IMG/VR virus record: IMGVR_UViG_3300030116_001245 | Location: 1-24,228 of that record | Length of the DNA: 24,228 nucleotides | From: a virus | Strand: one strand, 5' to 3' | In this document: positions 1 through 6,044 of the stretch, piece after piece | How the letters are laid out: each line of letters starts with the position of its first letter | Position numbering within the stretch: the stretch's first letter is position 1 | Notes under the pieces: generated by a model | Databases searched by the model: none | Told to the model about the DNA's origin: nothing | Seen by the model: the letters and a program-made list of their open reading frames with translations, nothing else | Made by a program: the position numbers and the translations under genes

Positions 1-1
1 T

Positions 2-235
2 CGTATATGCTGTAATCCTCACCATCTGCGTTGGGGTACTCATCAGGATAATATGGATGACATGAAGGAACGTGATCGTCATGGTATGCCTAAGACTGTG
101 GTACGTGCGATACTAAAGTTACGTGATGAAGGTAAGTCTCAGCGAGAAGTAGCTGAGTTATATGGCATAGCTAGGGAAACTATCTCAGCTATAGAAACTG
201 GAAGGAGTCATAAGGGGTTGACAAACAATGATTAA
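2..235 (+). CDS. HNH homing-type endonuclease, C-terminal fragment (5' end outside window)
   Basis: The frame is open from base 2, so the gene starts before the window and 77 codons are visible; the first internal ATG (53) is not a credible start. The visible part opens with CCNPHHLRWGTHQDNMDDM, the second half of an HNH_3-type nuclease core (C-x-NPxHL-x-x-GTxxDNxxDM), in which the Asn and His belong to the metal/catalytic site. After it, roughly residues 32-70, lies a helix-turn-helix (KSQREVAELYGIARETISAIETG) of the kind that ends many phage HNH endonucleases and helps bind target DNA. Such free-standing enzymes nick or cut DNA and spread between phage genomes. The gene is followed by a strong terminator. 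The family call is firm; the target and activity are unknown. Confidence 0.85.
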   Translation, partial: RICCNPHHLRWGTHQDNMDDMKERDRHGMPKTVVRAILKLRDEGKSQREVAELYGIARETISAIETGRSHKGLTNND

Positions 236-322
236 TATGTTTAGTCTAACTTACATCATGATTTCCTTTCTTGATTAAACCCAAGGGCAGTTGGCCTCCC
301 TGACTTTCTTGGGATAAACTTG

Positions 323-367
323 AAGCCCTATGATAAACAAAATATCATAGGGCTTTTCTTTTTATTT
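323..367 (+). terminator. Intrinsic terminator after the HNH gene
   Basis: A perfect 13-bp stem (AAGCCCTATGATA at 323-335 with TATCATAGGGCTT at 343-355) closes a 7-nt loop and runs straight into a T-rich tract (354-367, broken by single C and A). This is a textbook rho-independent terminator for plus-strand transcription leaving the HNH gene. It insulates the replication operon that begins at 410, which therefore needs its own promoter nearby. A weaker repeat, CCCAAG (280-285) with CTTGGG (308-313), lies just upstream. Confidence 0.9.
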
Positions 368-409
368 TGTTTATGTTATATTTAATTAGTACTAACAATG
401 GAGGGGTTC

Positions 410-1312
410 ATGGATAACGTAGTACAACTAGTTCCAAACAAAAGTATAGTTAAGAGAGAGGATTACTTTAGTGATGATAGTCCTTTATACTTTCAGACAT
501 GGGAAAGACCTGTGTATTTCTCAGGACATGGTGATAAGATGTATGAGAATCCTAATTATAAAGCGATAGTTAGGGTAGATGAACTAAACAATCCAACACA
601 GATAGGCATGGTAGGTAGGAACTATAAAGTTATACCTATGAAAGATATATGTAATGAAGTAGAGAACAGTCTTTGCGAAGTGATAGAGCCTGAACATCTA
701 GAGCAGGTTAAGACCAGAGACATGATGTCATATAAAGGAGGTATGCTGTTTAAGGAGTATACATTCCCAAGTATAACATTTAGAATTGCCGATGATGATA
801 TAGGATTTAGAATCATAATCATCACAGCATATGATGGATCAACATCATTTAGATTATATACTGGCGCAATCAATTTCTTCTGTCTTAACGGCATGGTCGA
901 TGGACAGTTCGAGATGCTAGTACGTAGACATACTAGTGGACTCACTATCCCTAGCATGACTGATCGAATCAAGAAAGGTGTAGAGATATTCCACACAAGA
1001 GCAGAGACATATCAAAGATGGATAGGCAAGACTATATCAGATGAAGATGCGAAGACAGTGTTTGAAGCAATACCCAACGTGTCTGAGCGCAGAGTAGATC
1101 AGCTAATGAATCAATACTTTCACGAAGCAATACGATATGGCAGAACTGTCTGGGCTTTGTACAATGCTGCTACATTCTATTCATCACACGATGAAGGTGA
1201 TTTCTCTGTTAGGAACACAGGCAATGATAACACTGCTGCTACACTAATGAATCGTGAGAGACAAATCAGGACGTGGGAAAACTCTGACACATTTAAACAA
1301 CTTGCTGCATAG
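410..1312 (+). CDS. DUF932-like phage protein
   Basis: A protein of 300 residues. I start it at 410, not at the in-frame ATG at 398, because GGAGGGG at 400-406 is an ideal ribosome site for 410 and would lie inside the gene otherwise. The middle of the protein has the pattern of the DUF932 (phage/plasmid LF812-type) family: a YKAIVR...YKVIPMKDI segment, then SYDGS-like AYDGSTSFRLYTGAINFFCLNGMV, then an amphipathic helical tail. DUF932 proteins are common in phage replication/recombination regions and are often suggested to act with recombination proteins, but the biochemical role is not settled. It is first in the operon, ahead of the nuclease, Sak4-like ATPase and SSB candidate. The family call is moderately sure; no enzyme activity is assigned. 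Confidence 0.6.
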   Translation: MDNVVQLVPNKSIVKREDYFSDDSPLYFQTWERPVYFSGHGDKMYENPNYKAIVRVDELNNPTQIGMVGRNYKVIPMKDICNEVENSLCEVIEPEHLEQVKTRDMMSYKGGMLFKEYTFPSITFRIADDDIGFRIIIITAYDGSTSFRLYTGAINFFCLNGMVDGQFEMLVRRHTSGLTIPSMTDRIKKGVEIFHTRAETYQRWIGKTISDEDAKTVFEAIPNVSERRVDQLMNQYFHEAIRYGRTVWALYNAATFYSSHDEGDFSVRNTGNDNTAATLMNRERQIRTWENSDTFKQLAA

Positions 1313-1320
1313 GAGGCATC

Positions 1321-1848
1321 ATGAGTAAAGACTTACAGGATGAGCCACTATCCCTAATAGATGGTGCAATAGTACGAGAGAAAGGTAAAGATAAGTTGTA
1401 CAAGGTAATCGTAGCTGAAGATGATTTCTTATCTTATCCTCACAGTACATCAGTTACATTAACTGATGGAGAGAACAATGTATCATACCATGACATTAAT
1501 ACTTTAGAACTTGTAACAGATAAACAAGATATACTAAAGGCAAAGCCTACAGTAAATCATGAACTAAATAATCATGAAGTAGATGAATGCATGGAGAAGA
1601 TTGAAGCACTCATCAAACATCTGGTACAGAAATATCAGACTTATGAAATTGGTAAGAAACTAACACTAAAGATTTACGCTGAATGTTTCGGAGGAGATCG
1701 AGGAGTAACTATCGAACATACAGCAACAGTTGACTATGATGAATCAATGACCAGCGATAATTTAGAAGAGTCATTTGTCATAGCACTAGAAAGGTATCGT
1801 GAAACTCAAGGCAACAAACCAAAGGAGATAATGTTCCATGAAACCTAA
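1321..1848 (+). CDS. Hypothetical protein, early operon
   Basis: I do not recognise this 175-residue protein. It is acidic and charged, with no membrane segment. The C-terminal third (TLKIYAECFGGDRGVTIEHTATVDYDE) looks like a small alternating beta-strand fold followed by a helix. The start is well supported: TAGGAGG ends a few bases before the ATG and the previous gene stops only 8 bp upstream. Its last 11 bases overlap the next gene, so it is co-translated with its neighbours in the replication operon. Confidence 0.75.
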   Translation: MSKDLQDEPLSLIDGAIVREKGKDKLYKVIVAEDDFLSYPHSTSVTLTDGENNVSYHDINTLELVTDKQDILKAKPTVNHELNNHEVDECMEKIEALIKHLVQKYQTYEIGKKLTLKIYAECFGGDRGVTIEHTATVDYDESMTSDNLEESFVIALERYRETQGNKPKEIMFHET

Positions 1849-2071
1849 GATAGAGAAAGACGTACCAATACCCGATGGGTACAACGCCCCCAGCAAATAC
1901 GATTGGATTAAAGACTTAGATACAGGTGACAGTTTTATATGGTCGTCCTATGACGTAAGTTCAGTAAGACAAAGAGCTAGAAAACTCAACATAGAGCTTA
2001 CACAACGAATAGTCGGGATGAACAAAGTCCGTGTGTGGATAACTAAATCATATGGAGAAAGTAATGAATGA
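1838..2071 (+). CDS. Small DUF7303-like phage protein
   Basis: A protein of 77 residues. The layout PIPDGY...YDWIKDLDTGDSFIW, a central SSVRQRARKLNIELTQR helix, and a closing NKVRVWITK strand is typical of a small family seen in many phages (DUF7303-like), whose function I do not know. AGGAG about 10 bases before the ATG inside the preceding gene, and overlaps at both ends (11 bp upstream, 8 bp with the chosen start of the next gene), support a real gene. The family assignment rests on the GDSF...RVW pattern only. Confidence 0.7.
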   Translation: MKPKIEKDVPIPDGYNAPSKYDWIKDLDTGDSFIWSSYDVSSVRQRARKLNIELTQRIVGMNKVRVWITKSYGESNE

Positions 2072-2546
2072 GATGAAAGATCTATTACTTCAAACATTCT
2101 ATGACAATAGTAGATCATTAGATGACTTTGAAGACAAAGTACCAGACATAGAAACTGATACCACTAATAACAAGAAAGCATTCCTGCAAGGCGCAATGAA
2201 CAAGGCGATGGCTCGTCACTATCTCGTGTCTATGCTCAACAGTGATATAAAGAAGAAGTATGATAAGTCGAAGAAGAGTCTCGATGAACTAGCTGGAGAG
2301 CTTGGAATAAATGTCGAAGTAAAGAGCGGGGACTCATTACCTATATACCAAAACGACAACTTCATCTTTACTAAGAAACGTAACTCTGAAACTACACAGA
2401 CATCATTAAAGGATTTCGTGACTGAGCTTAGAAAGCTAGGCGTTGAGAAAGATGTATTAGATAAAGCCTTTGCACATGCAACACAATTTAAGGATGGTAA
2501 CTTATACTATACAGTAGATATAGCGGAGAATGTAAATGAAAGGTGA
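2064..2546 (+). CDS. Hypothetical protein, early operon
   Basis: An unrecognised, charged protein of 160 residues. The ATG at 2064 is preferred over the in-frame ATG at 2052 because GGAG (2055-2058) sits five bases before it. Residues about 45-75 are Lys-rich and helical (KKKYDKSKKSLDELAGELGI), and the C-terminal half has a SLKDFVTELRKLGVEKDVLDKAF helix pair. There are no membrane spans or clear catalytic motifs. It overlaps genes on both sides, so it belongs to the co-translated early block. Confidence 0.7.
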   Translation: MNEMKDLLLQTFYDNSRSLDDFEDKVPDIETDTTNNKKAFLQGAMNKAMARHYLVSMLNSDIKKKYDKSKKSLDELAGELGINVEVKSGDSLPIYQNDNFIFTKKRNSETTQTSLKDFVTELRKLGVEKDVLDKAFAHATQFKDGNLYYTVDIAENVNER

Positions 2547-2820
2547 CACTCCAACTAAGCGTGTCAATGTCCTTGATATGTCAGATAAAGAACTAGAAGT
2601 ATTCCTTACTGGCATACGTGAACGAAGACTGAAGGCAATAAAGATATTTGAAGAAGGAGAGTTACTTAGAGAAGAAGCTAGAAAGAAACATTTAGACAAG
2701 TCGTTAGAACACGAACTTAAAATGTCTCAGAAAGAGATTGCTCAACTCGACAAAGTTATTGAGAAAGTAGAAAAGCGTACAGTAAAGATCAGAGCAATCA
2801 AGTTACAATTGGAGGATTAG
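2536..2820 (+). CDS. Small coiled-coil protein
   Basis: A protein of 94 residues with no recognised family. Almost the whole chain after residue 12 is predicted helical, with heptad-like spacing of Leu/Ile among many Glu/Lys/Arg (LEVFLTGIRERRLKAIKIFEEGE, then EIAQLDKVIEKVEKR), so a coiled coil or helical hairpin is likely. GGAG lies just before the start, inside the previous gene, and the stop is directly followed by the nuclease gene. This close setting with the Cas4-like nuclease and Sak4-like ATPase would fit an accessory protein of that complex, which is inference only. Confidence 0.65.
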   Translation: MKGDTPTKRVNVLDMSDKELEVFLTGIRERRLKAIKIFEEGELLREEARKKHLDKSLEHELKMSQKEIAQLDKVIEKVEKRTVKIRAIKLQLED

Positions 2821-2821
2821 T

Positions 2822-3892
2822 ATGGAACCATTCATACTGCATAACCTAGACATAAGGATGTCAACAGATGAAAATAAAGCCAGCCTACCTGCGTATGATC
2901 ACACTAAGTTATCTGCCATTAACACCTGCCCCACATGGGGTATTCTCAGATACAGTCTCCATAGAAGAATGCCGGGTGCTGGTAGGGAAATGGCACTCGA
3001 AGCTGGCGCAGCAGCACATGAGTCATTCGCTGCACTTAAATGGTTCCAGTACTACAGTAGACAAGCTGATACCGAAGCTAAGAAGTCACTTGCGGAAACA
3101 GAAGGATCTCGTATATTCGGAGTGGATAGATTCAATGAGATGCGACAGGTCATCGATGGCAGCAAAACAGACAGAACAAACGCTATTAATTTCTGCCTCG
3201 AAGCACTGTATACTAGCGGCTTCTACGATGATCCTCGGGACACCAGAAGAACTATCAGTAACTTGTCCGAGGGAATCATTTGCTATATCGATTCGTATGA
3301 TCTAGATAAATATACAATATACGAGAACAAGCATCGTATAGGAGTAGAGATAGCATTCGATCTTACTGTCTCAGTTGAGTGGGAGATGAACAAAGATCCG
3401 AAAGTTACTGTCGGTAGATTCACCGGCAAGATGGATGGACTACTATATAACAAAGACAAGCTAATGATATGGGAGGATAAGACGGGTGCTAGGATAGATG
3501 ATGCTTGGCTATCACAGTGGATAATGTCTCACCAAATCACTGGCTATTGTCTGGCAGCTTCTGCATTCACTGGGGAAGAATGCTTACAAGCACTGGTATC
3601 AGGAATGAAAGTACCAATAGCAAAGAACCCATCAGATACTATACGTAAAGAAATGGTAAACAGATCATATGATCCATTTATATTACAATGGGCTAACTGG
3701 TTTGTTCATTCAGTGGAGATGGATCAGTTATATATAGATCACATTGAACAAGCACCTAAATATACGCACTCTTGCAATAGATACTTTAGGCCATGCTCGT
3801 TCGTCCCATACTGTACGGCTGACACTGATGAAAAAAGTCAGATAGTTACAGAGATGGAAATAGATGAATGGTCGCCACTAACAGGAGAATAA
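2822..3892 (+). CDS. Cas4/RecB-like PD-(D/E)XK nuclease with likely Fe-S cluster
   Basis: A protein of 356 residues. It shows the PDDEXK_1 (Cas4/AddB-like) order: an N-terminal KLSAINTCPTWGILRY segment, His66 in AGAAAHESFA, Asp205 in GKMDGL, Glu218-Asp-Lys220 in WEDKTG, and a QITGY motif at 238-242. Four cysteines, C36 near the N-terminus and C318, C325 and C331 near the C-terminus, match the split Cys set that holds a 4Fe-4S cluster in Cas4, AddB and related nucleases. Such enzymes degrade or resect DNA ends to feed strand annealing. The next gene, one base away, is a Sak4-like ATPase, so the two probably work in phage recombination. There is no sign of CRISPR, so this is not a Cas gene in function. 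GGAGG precedes the ATG. Confidence 0.8.
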   Translation: MEPFILHNLDIRMSTDENKASLPAYDHTKLSAINTCPTWGILRYSLHRRMPGAGREMALEAGAAAHESFAALKWFQYYSRQADTEAKKSLAETEGSRIFGVDRFNEMRQVIDGSKTDRTNAINFCLEALYTSGFYDDPRDTRRTISNLSEGIICYIDSYDLDKYTIYENKHRIGVEIAFDLTVSVEWEMNKDPKVTVGRFTGKMDGLLYNKDKLMIWEDKTGARIDDAWLSQWIMSHQITGYCLAASAFTGEECLQALVSGMKVPIAKNPSDTIRKEMVNRSYDPFILQWANWFVHSVEMDQLYIDHIEQAPKYTHSCNRYFRPCSFVPYCTADTDEKSQIVTEMEIDEWSPLTGE

Positions 3893-3893
3893 T

Positions 3894-4700
3894 ATGGCAA
3901 AGGAACCAACGATTACACTCGGTGGAATAGAACTATCTACACCAAAGACTCAACCACGTAGAATGTCTATGGTTATATGGGGTCCAAGTGGTTCGGGTAA
4001 AACCACCCTAGCAGCTACCTCGCCTAGAAAAATCTTGTGGTTAAATTTCGATCCCGATGGCACTAGTTCGCTTATGAATCAGGAAAATATACTGATAGCA
4101 GACTACTCAACAGAGAAACCAAATATAGTAGAGAAGTTTAAGAACGAGAGTTGTGCTGGTATACGTGACTTGCTTGAGAACCATGCGGATATCGAGACAG
4201 TTGTATTCGACAGTATCACATCATTTAATGAACTAGCTCTACGACATGGAGTATCAATGACAAATGGAGCATCTATGGAGATGCCAACACTTCAAGGATA
4301 TGGCAAACGTAATTCATATACAATGCAAGGCATCATGAACGTCATCAAAACTACAGGAGCAAAGAATAAACACGTAATCTTCATCGCACATGAGGATGCG
4401 CCACAGAAAGATGAGCTAACTGGACAAATGCTGGTATCGATTCTGGTCGGAGGTAAAATGCAGTCTGAGATCCCGATCAAGCTATCCGAAGTATGGCATC
4501 TAGAGGATGATGGTAAAAAACGTAAAATAACTATCAGAGCTAATCGACTTAAAAAGCCTATGAAATCTAGGATGTTTTTAAGTAGTGGTGAGCGGGACTT
4601 TGAATGGAAATTCGATCCAGAGACTTGGGAGGGTGATACCATATCTGATTGGTACAAGAGCTGGATAGAAAATGAAGGCCGTAAACTAGAGCTACCATGA
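3894..4700 (+). CDS. Sak4-like RecA-fold ATPase (AAA_24 family)
   Basis: A protein of 268 residues. Walker A is GPSGSGKT (30-37) and Walker B is TVVFDS (103-107 region, Asp106), followed by a RecA-like sensor strand IFIAHEDAP. The C-terminus is a basic strand-rich section (KITIRANRLKKPMKSRMF). This is the layout of phage nucleotide-binding proteins of the AAA_24/Sak4 type, short RecA-fold proteins that bind single-stranded DNA and promote annealing or exchange with an SSB partner. The nuclease gene just upstream and the SSB candidate downstream fit that role. A metabolic or DnaB-type helicase is unlikely because the protein is short and lacks helicase motifs. Confidence 0.75.
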   Translation: MAKEPTITLGGIELSTPKTQPRRMSMVIWGPSGSGKTTLAATSPRKILWLNFDPDGTSSLMNQENILIADYSTEKPNIVEKFKNESCAGIRDLLENHADIETVVFDSITSFNELALRHGVSMTNGASMEMPTLQGYGKRNSYTMQGIMNVIKTTGAKNKHVIFIAHEDAPQKDELTGQMLVSILVGGKMQSEIPIKLSEVWHLEDDGKKRKITIRANRLKKPMKSRMFLSSGERDFEWKFDPETWEGDTISDWYKSWIENEGRKLELP

Positions 4701-4712
4701 ACAAAGTATCGT

Positions 4713-4803
4713 GAGGTACTAAATATAGTATCTCGAACTAATGCTATCCACAAGGTATAGGGGCTGGACTTGTAGATAGAATAACTGTATAACAACCAGT
4801 TCC
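4713..4803 (+). other. Intergenic inverted repeats between the ATPase and SSB-like genes
   Basis: The 134-bp gap holds two foldable elements and no credible ORF. GAGGTACT (4713-4720) pairs with AGTATCTC (4727-4734) over a 6-nt loop, with one G-U pair. GGGGCTGG (4760-4767) can pair with CCAGTTCC (4796-4803), using two G-U pairs, with a competing AACTG/CAGTT hairpin inside. Neither is followed by a T-tract, so terminators are unlikely. They may be mRNA structures or processing sites ahead of the SSB-like gene. This is weak evidence. Confidence 0.35.
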
Positions 4804-4834
4804 AATGTCACAGATAATGAAAGGAAAAAGTATC

Positions 4835-5257
4835 ATGAGTGACTTAGACCAACTATCAAGTATCGTTGAATTTTCAAGTGATCTTTCAAAAGCAGAAGCT
4901 CCAGAGCCGTTACCTGCTGGTGAGTACGAAGCGGTTATTAGAGCAGCAGAAGTAAAGATGTCACAGCGAGATACACGTTATGCCGCTGTTACATTTAATA
5001 TTTCTTCTGATCAGTATCCTGCTGATTACAAAGATGGAAATCCAGATGGTGCGACTCTTATCTACAGGCGAGTATCTTTAGAAGATAATCCTCAAGCCAG
5101 ATATGGTACGAAGAAATTTATCGAGTCTATCGGTGCTCCTTTAGGTAAAAAGGTTGATGTTAGCGAGTGGATCGGTATGGATGCAGTCGTTGAAGTAGGC
5201 CATGAAACGTATGAGGGCGTTAATCGTGCTCAAATACAACGAGTTAGAGCATCCTAA
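4835..5257 (+). CDS. Candidate ssDNA-binding protein (DUF669-like)
   Basis: A protein of 140 residues from the ATG at 4835, chosen because AAGGA at 4821-4825 sits nine bases upstream; the in-frame ATG at 4805 has no ribosome site. The EPLPAGEYEAVIRAAEVK opening, the alternating beta-rich middle (TRYAAVTFNI...GATLIYRRVSL), the small helix RYGTKKFIESIG and the final VVEVGHETYEGVNRAQIQRV strands match the DUF669/phage SSB-like pattern, which is thought to form an OB-fold-like single-strand binder. It sits between the Sak4-like ATPase and the helicase/polymerase genes, where an SSB is expected. No acidic C-terminal tail of the E. coli SSB type is present. The role is inferred from pattern and position. 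Confidence 0.55.
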   Translation: MSDLDQLSSIVEFSSDLSKAEAPEPLPAGEYEAVIRAAEVKMSQRDTRYAAVTFNISSDQYPADYKDGNPDGATLIYRRVSLEDNPQARYGTKKFIESIGAPLGKKVDVSEWIGMDAVVEVGHETYEGVNRAQIQRVRAS

Positions 5258-5293
5258 TATTTCTCCTGAAATAAAAAAGTGAAGGGTGTTCTT

Positions 5294-5350
5294 AGGGTTC
5301 GAGTAGACGTGTCAATATCTATTGCTAATCTACTCGAACCTTTCTCATTT
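5294..5350 (+). terminator. Inverted repeat, possible terminator after the SSB-like gene
   Basis: GGTTCGAGTAGA (5296-5307) pairs perfectly over 12 bp with TCTACTCGAACC (5329-5340) across a 21-nt loop, and the 3' arm continues into TTTCTCATTT. The stem and T-rich tail suit an intrinsic terminator or attenuator 36 bp after the SSB-like gene. The long loop and C-interrupted tail make it weaker than the one at 323. It lies just ahead of the ribosome site of the next gene, so it could also control that gene's translation. Confidence 0.55.
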
Positions 5351-5366
5351 ATGAAAGGAAATTGTG

Positions 5367-5570
5367 ATGCCTGAGTCTCAAAAACGAGCTTCATTTACTC
5401 GTCCTGTATTCTTCTTCTTTCAGATTAAGGATGATGATGGCAATCTCGTAGAATTTGATAGTTCTAATATGGAAATATTAGCTGCAACCCGTGATACGCA
5501 AACAGCCTTAGACATCTTAGATAAAGGTGATAAGACTATTACGTATAAGAAAGTTGAAACTATCACGTAA
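5367..5570 (+). CDS. Small hypothetical protein
   Basis: A protein of 67 residues. AAGGA (5355-5359) stands seven bases before the ATG; an adjacent in-frame GTG at 5364 is less well spaced. Residues 11-18 are a hydrophobic strand (FTRPVFFFFQI), followed by DDDGNLVEF and a helix TRDTQTALDILDKG, which reads as a small soluble alpha/beta protein and not a membrane protein. I recognise no family. It stands alone between two structured intergenic stretches. Confidence 0.6.
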   Translation: MPESQKRASFTRPVFFFFQIKDDDGNLVEFDSSNMEILAATRDTQTALDILDKGDKTITYKKVETIT

Positions 5571-5574
5571 CGTG

Positions 5575-5703
5575 TCTTGAAGATTGGTCCAGAAAGCGCA
5601 ACTTCAAGATAAATAGATAGATGGGGATGTTTCTAGAGGATCTTCAGACTGCTTGATTCGTGAGAATGAGCAGAATCCGGCCTAGCAGATTCACCCCATC
5701 TAT
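5575..5703 (+). ncRNA. Candidate structured RNA (hairpin plus four-way-junction-like fold)
   Basis: This is the largest gap in the early block and it folds well by eye. TCTTGAAG (5575-5582) pairs with CTTCAAGA (5602-5609), extended by TTG/CAA past a bulged A. Then ATAGATGGGG (5617-5626) pairs with CCCCATCTAT (5694-5703), enclosing three hairpins: TCTAGAG/CTTCAGA (5632-5648, one mismatch), CTGCT-ATTC-GTGA-GAAT-AGCAG (5649-5673, with a GNRA-type tetraloop) and AATC/GATT (5674-5691). The outline resembles a tRNA cloverleaf but has no T-arm, no proper anticodon arm and no CCA. A second AGCAG at 5684-5688 could compete for CTGCT, so a switch is possible. There is no T-run, so it is not a terminator. 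Function unknown. Confidence 0.45.
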
Positions 5704-5707
5704 TGTC

Positions 5708-5736
5708 TTGACACACATTTCACGATATGTTATTTC
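5708..5736 (+). promoter_or_regulatory. Possible sigma70-type promoter ahead of the RHH gene
   Basis: A perfect TTGACA lies at 5708-5713, five bases after the structured element. The best-spaced -10 candidate (TATTTC, 5731-5736, 17-bp spacer) is poor, while the better-looking TATGTT (5726-5731) is too close. A promoter here would drive the RHH and helicase genes and could be self-controlled by the RHH protein. Only the -35 box is convincing. Confidence 0.35.
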
Positions 5737-5765
5737 ACAGTATCAGTATCAAGAGGGGCAATGAT

Positions 5766-6044
5766 ATGACATATCCGAAAACTATATCAATACCACTTCC
5801 ACAAGATATACCTCGTGCCAGAGGCATCCATAGTACTGGAGGCTTTGGTGGAAATTTACGAGTGAGGTGTACCGATGATGAGAAGTTGTTAGTTCAATCC
5901 ATAGCAAATGATTTGGGGATTACTATGTCCTCTTTCTCTCGATGGTGCATTGTTCATTCAGCACAATCATTGAAGGAACATCAAAATGCTACAACAAGTT
6001 CAACCAACAACAACGGAGAATTACATGGTTCTTCGACAAGGTGA
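5766..6044 (+). CDS. Ribbon-helix-helix (Arc/CopG-like) DNA-binding protein
   Basis: A protein of 92 residues from the ATG at 5766; AAGAGGGG (5751-5758) is seven bases upstream. Residues about 30-70 have the ribbon-helix-helix order: a short strand NLRVRCT, helix DDEKLLVQSIANDLG, a tight turn (ITMSS), then helix FSRWCIVHSAQSLK. Proteins of this fold bind DNA as dimers through the strand and often repress their own promoter, which would fit the TTGACA box just upstream. The last 18 residues are a Ser/Thr/Asn-rich tail whose codons overlap the start of the helicase gene. A mobilisation-type RHH is an alternative, but no relaxase is present. Confidence 0.6.
   Translation: MTYPKTISIPLPQDIPRARGIHSTGGFGGNLRVRCTDDEKLLVQSIANDLGITMSSFSRWCIVHSAQSLKEHQNATTSSTNNNGELHGSSTR

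Noticed and set aside
229-279. 16-codon ORF after the HNH gene
   Set aside because: Too short, no ribosome site, and located before a strong terminator with no partner gene.
371-397. Promoter for the early operon (AT-rich TATATTTAATTAG)
   Set aside because: An AT-rich -10-like run is present but no matching -35 box at proper spacing is convincing, though a promoter must exist nearby.
2822-3892. CRISPR-associated Cas4
   Set aside because: No Cas1/Cas2 and no direct-repeat array anywhere in the window; Cas4-like nucleases without CRISPR are common in phages.
5279-5374. 31-codon GTG-initiated ORF across the inverted repeat
   Set aside because: No ribosome site before the GTG, it spans the candidate terminator stem, and it ends inside the start of the real downstream gene.
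5617-5703. tRNA gene suggested by the cloverleaf-like outline
   Set aside because: The stretch next to the 3' closing arm cannot form a 5-bp T-stem with a 7-nt loop, the middle hairpin is too long with a GTGA loop, and no CCA or T-loop motif is present.
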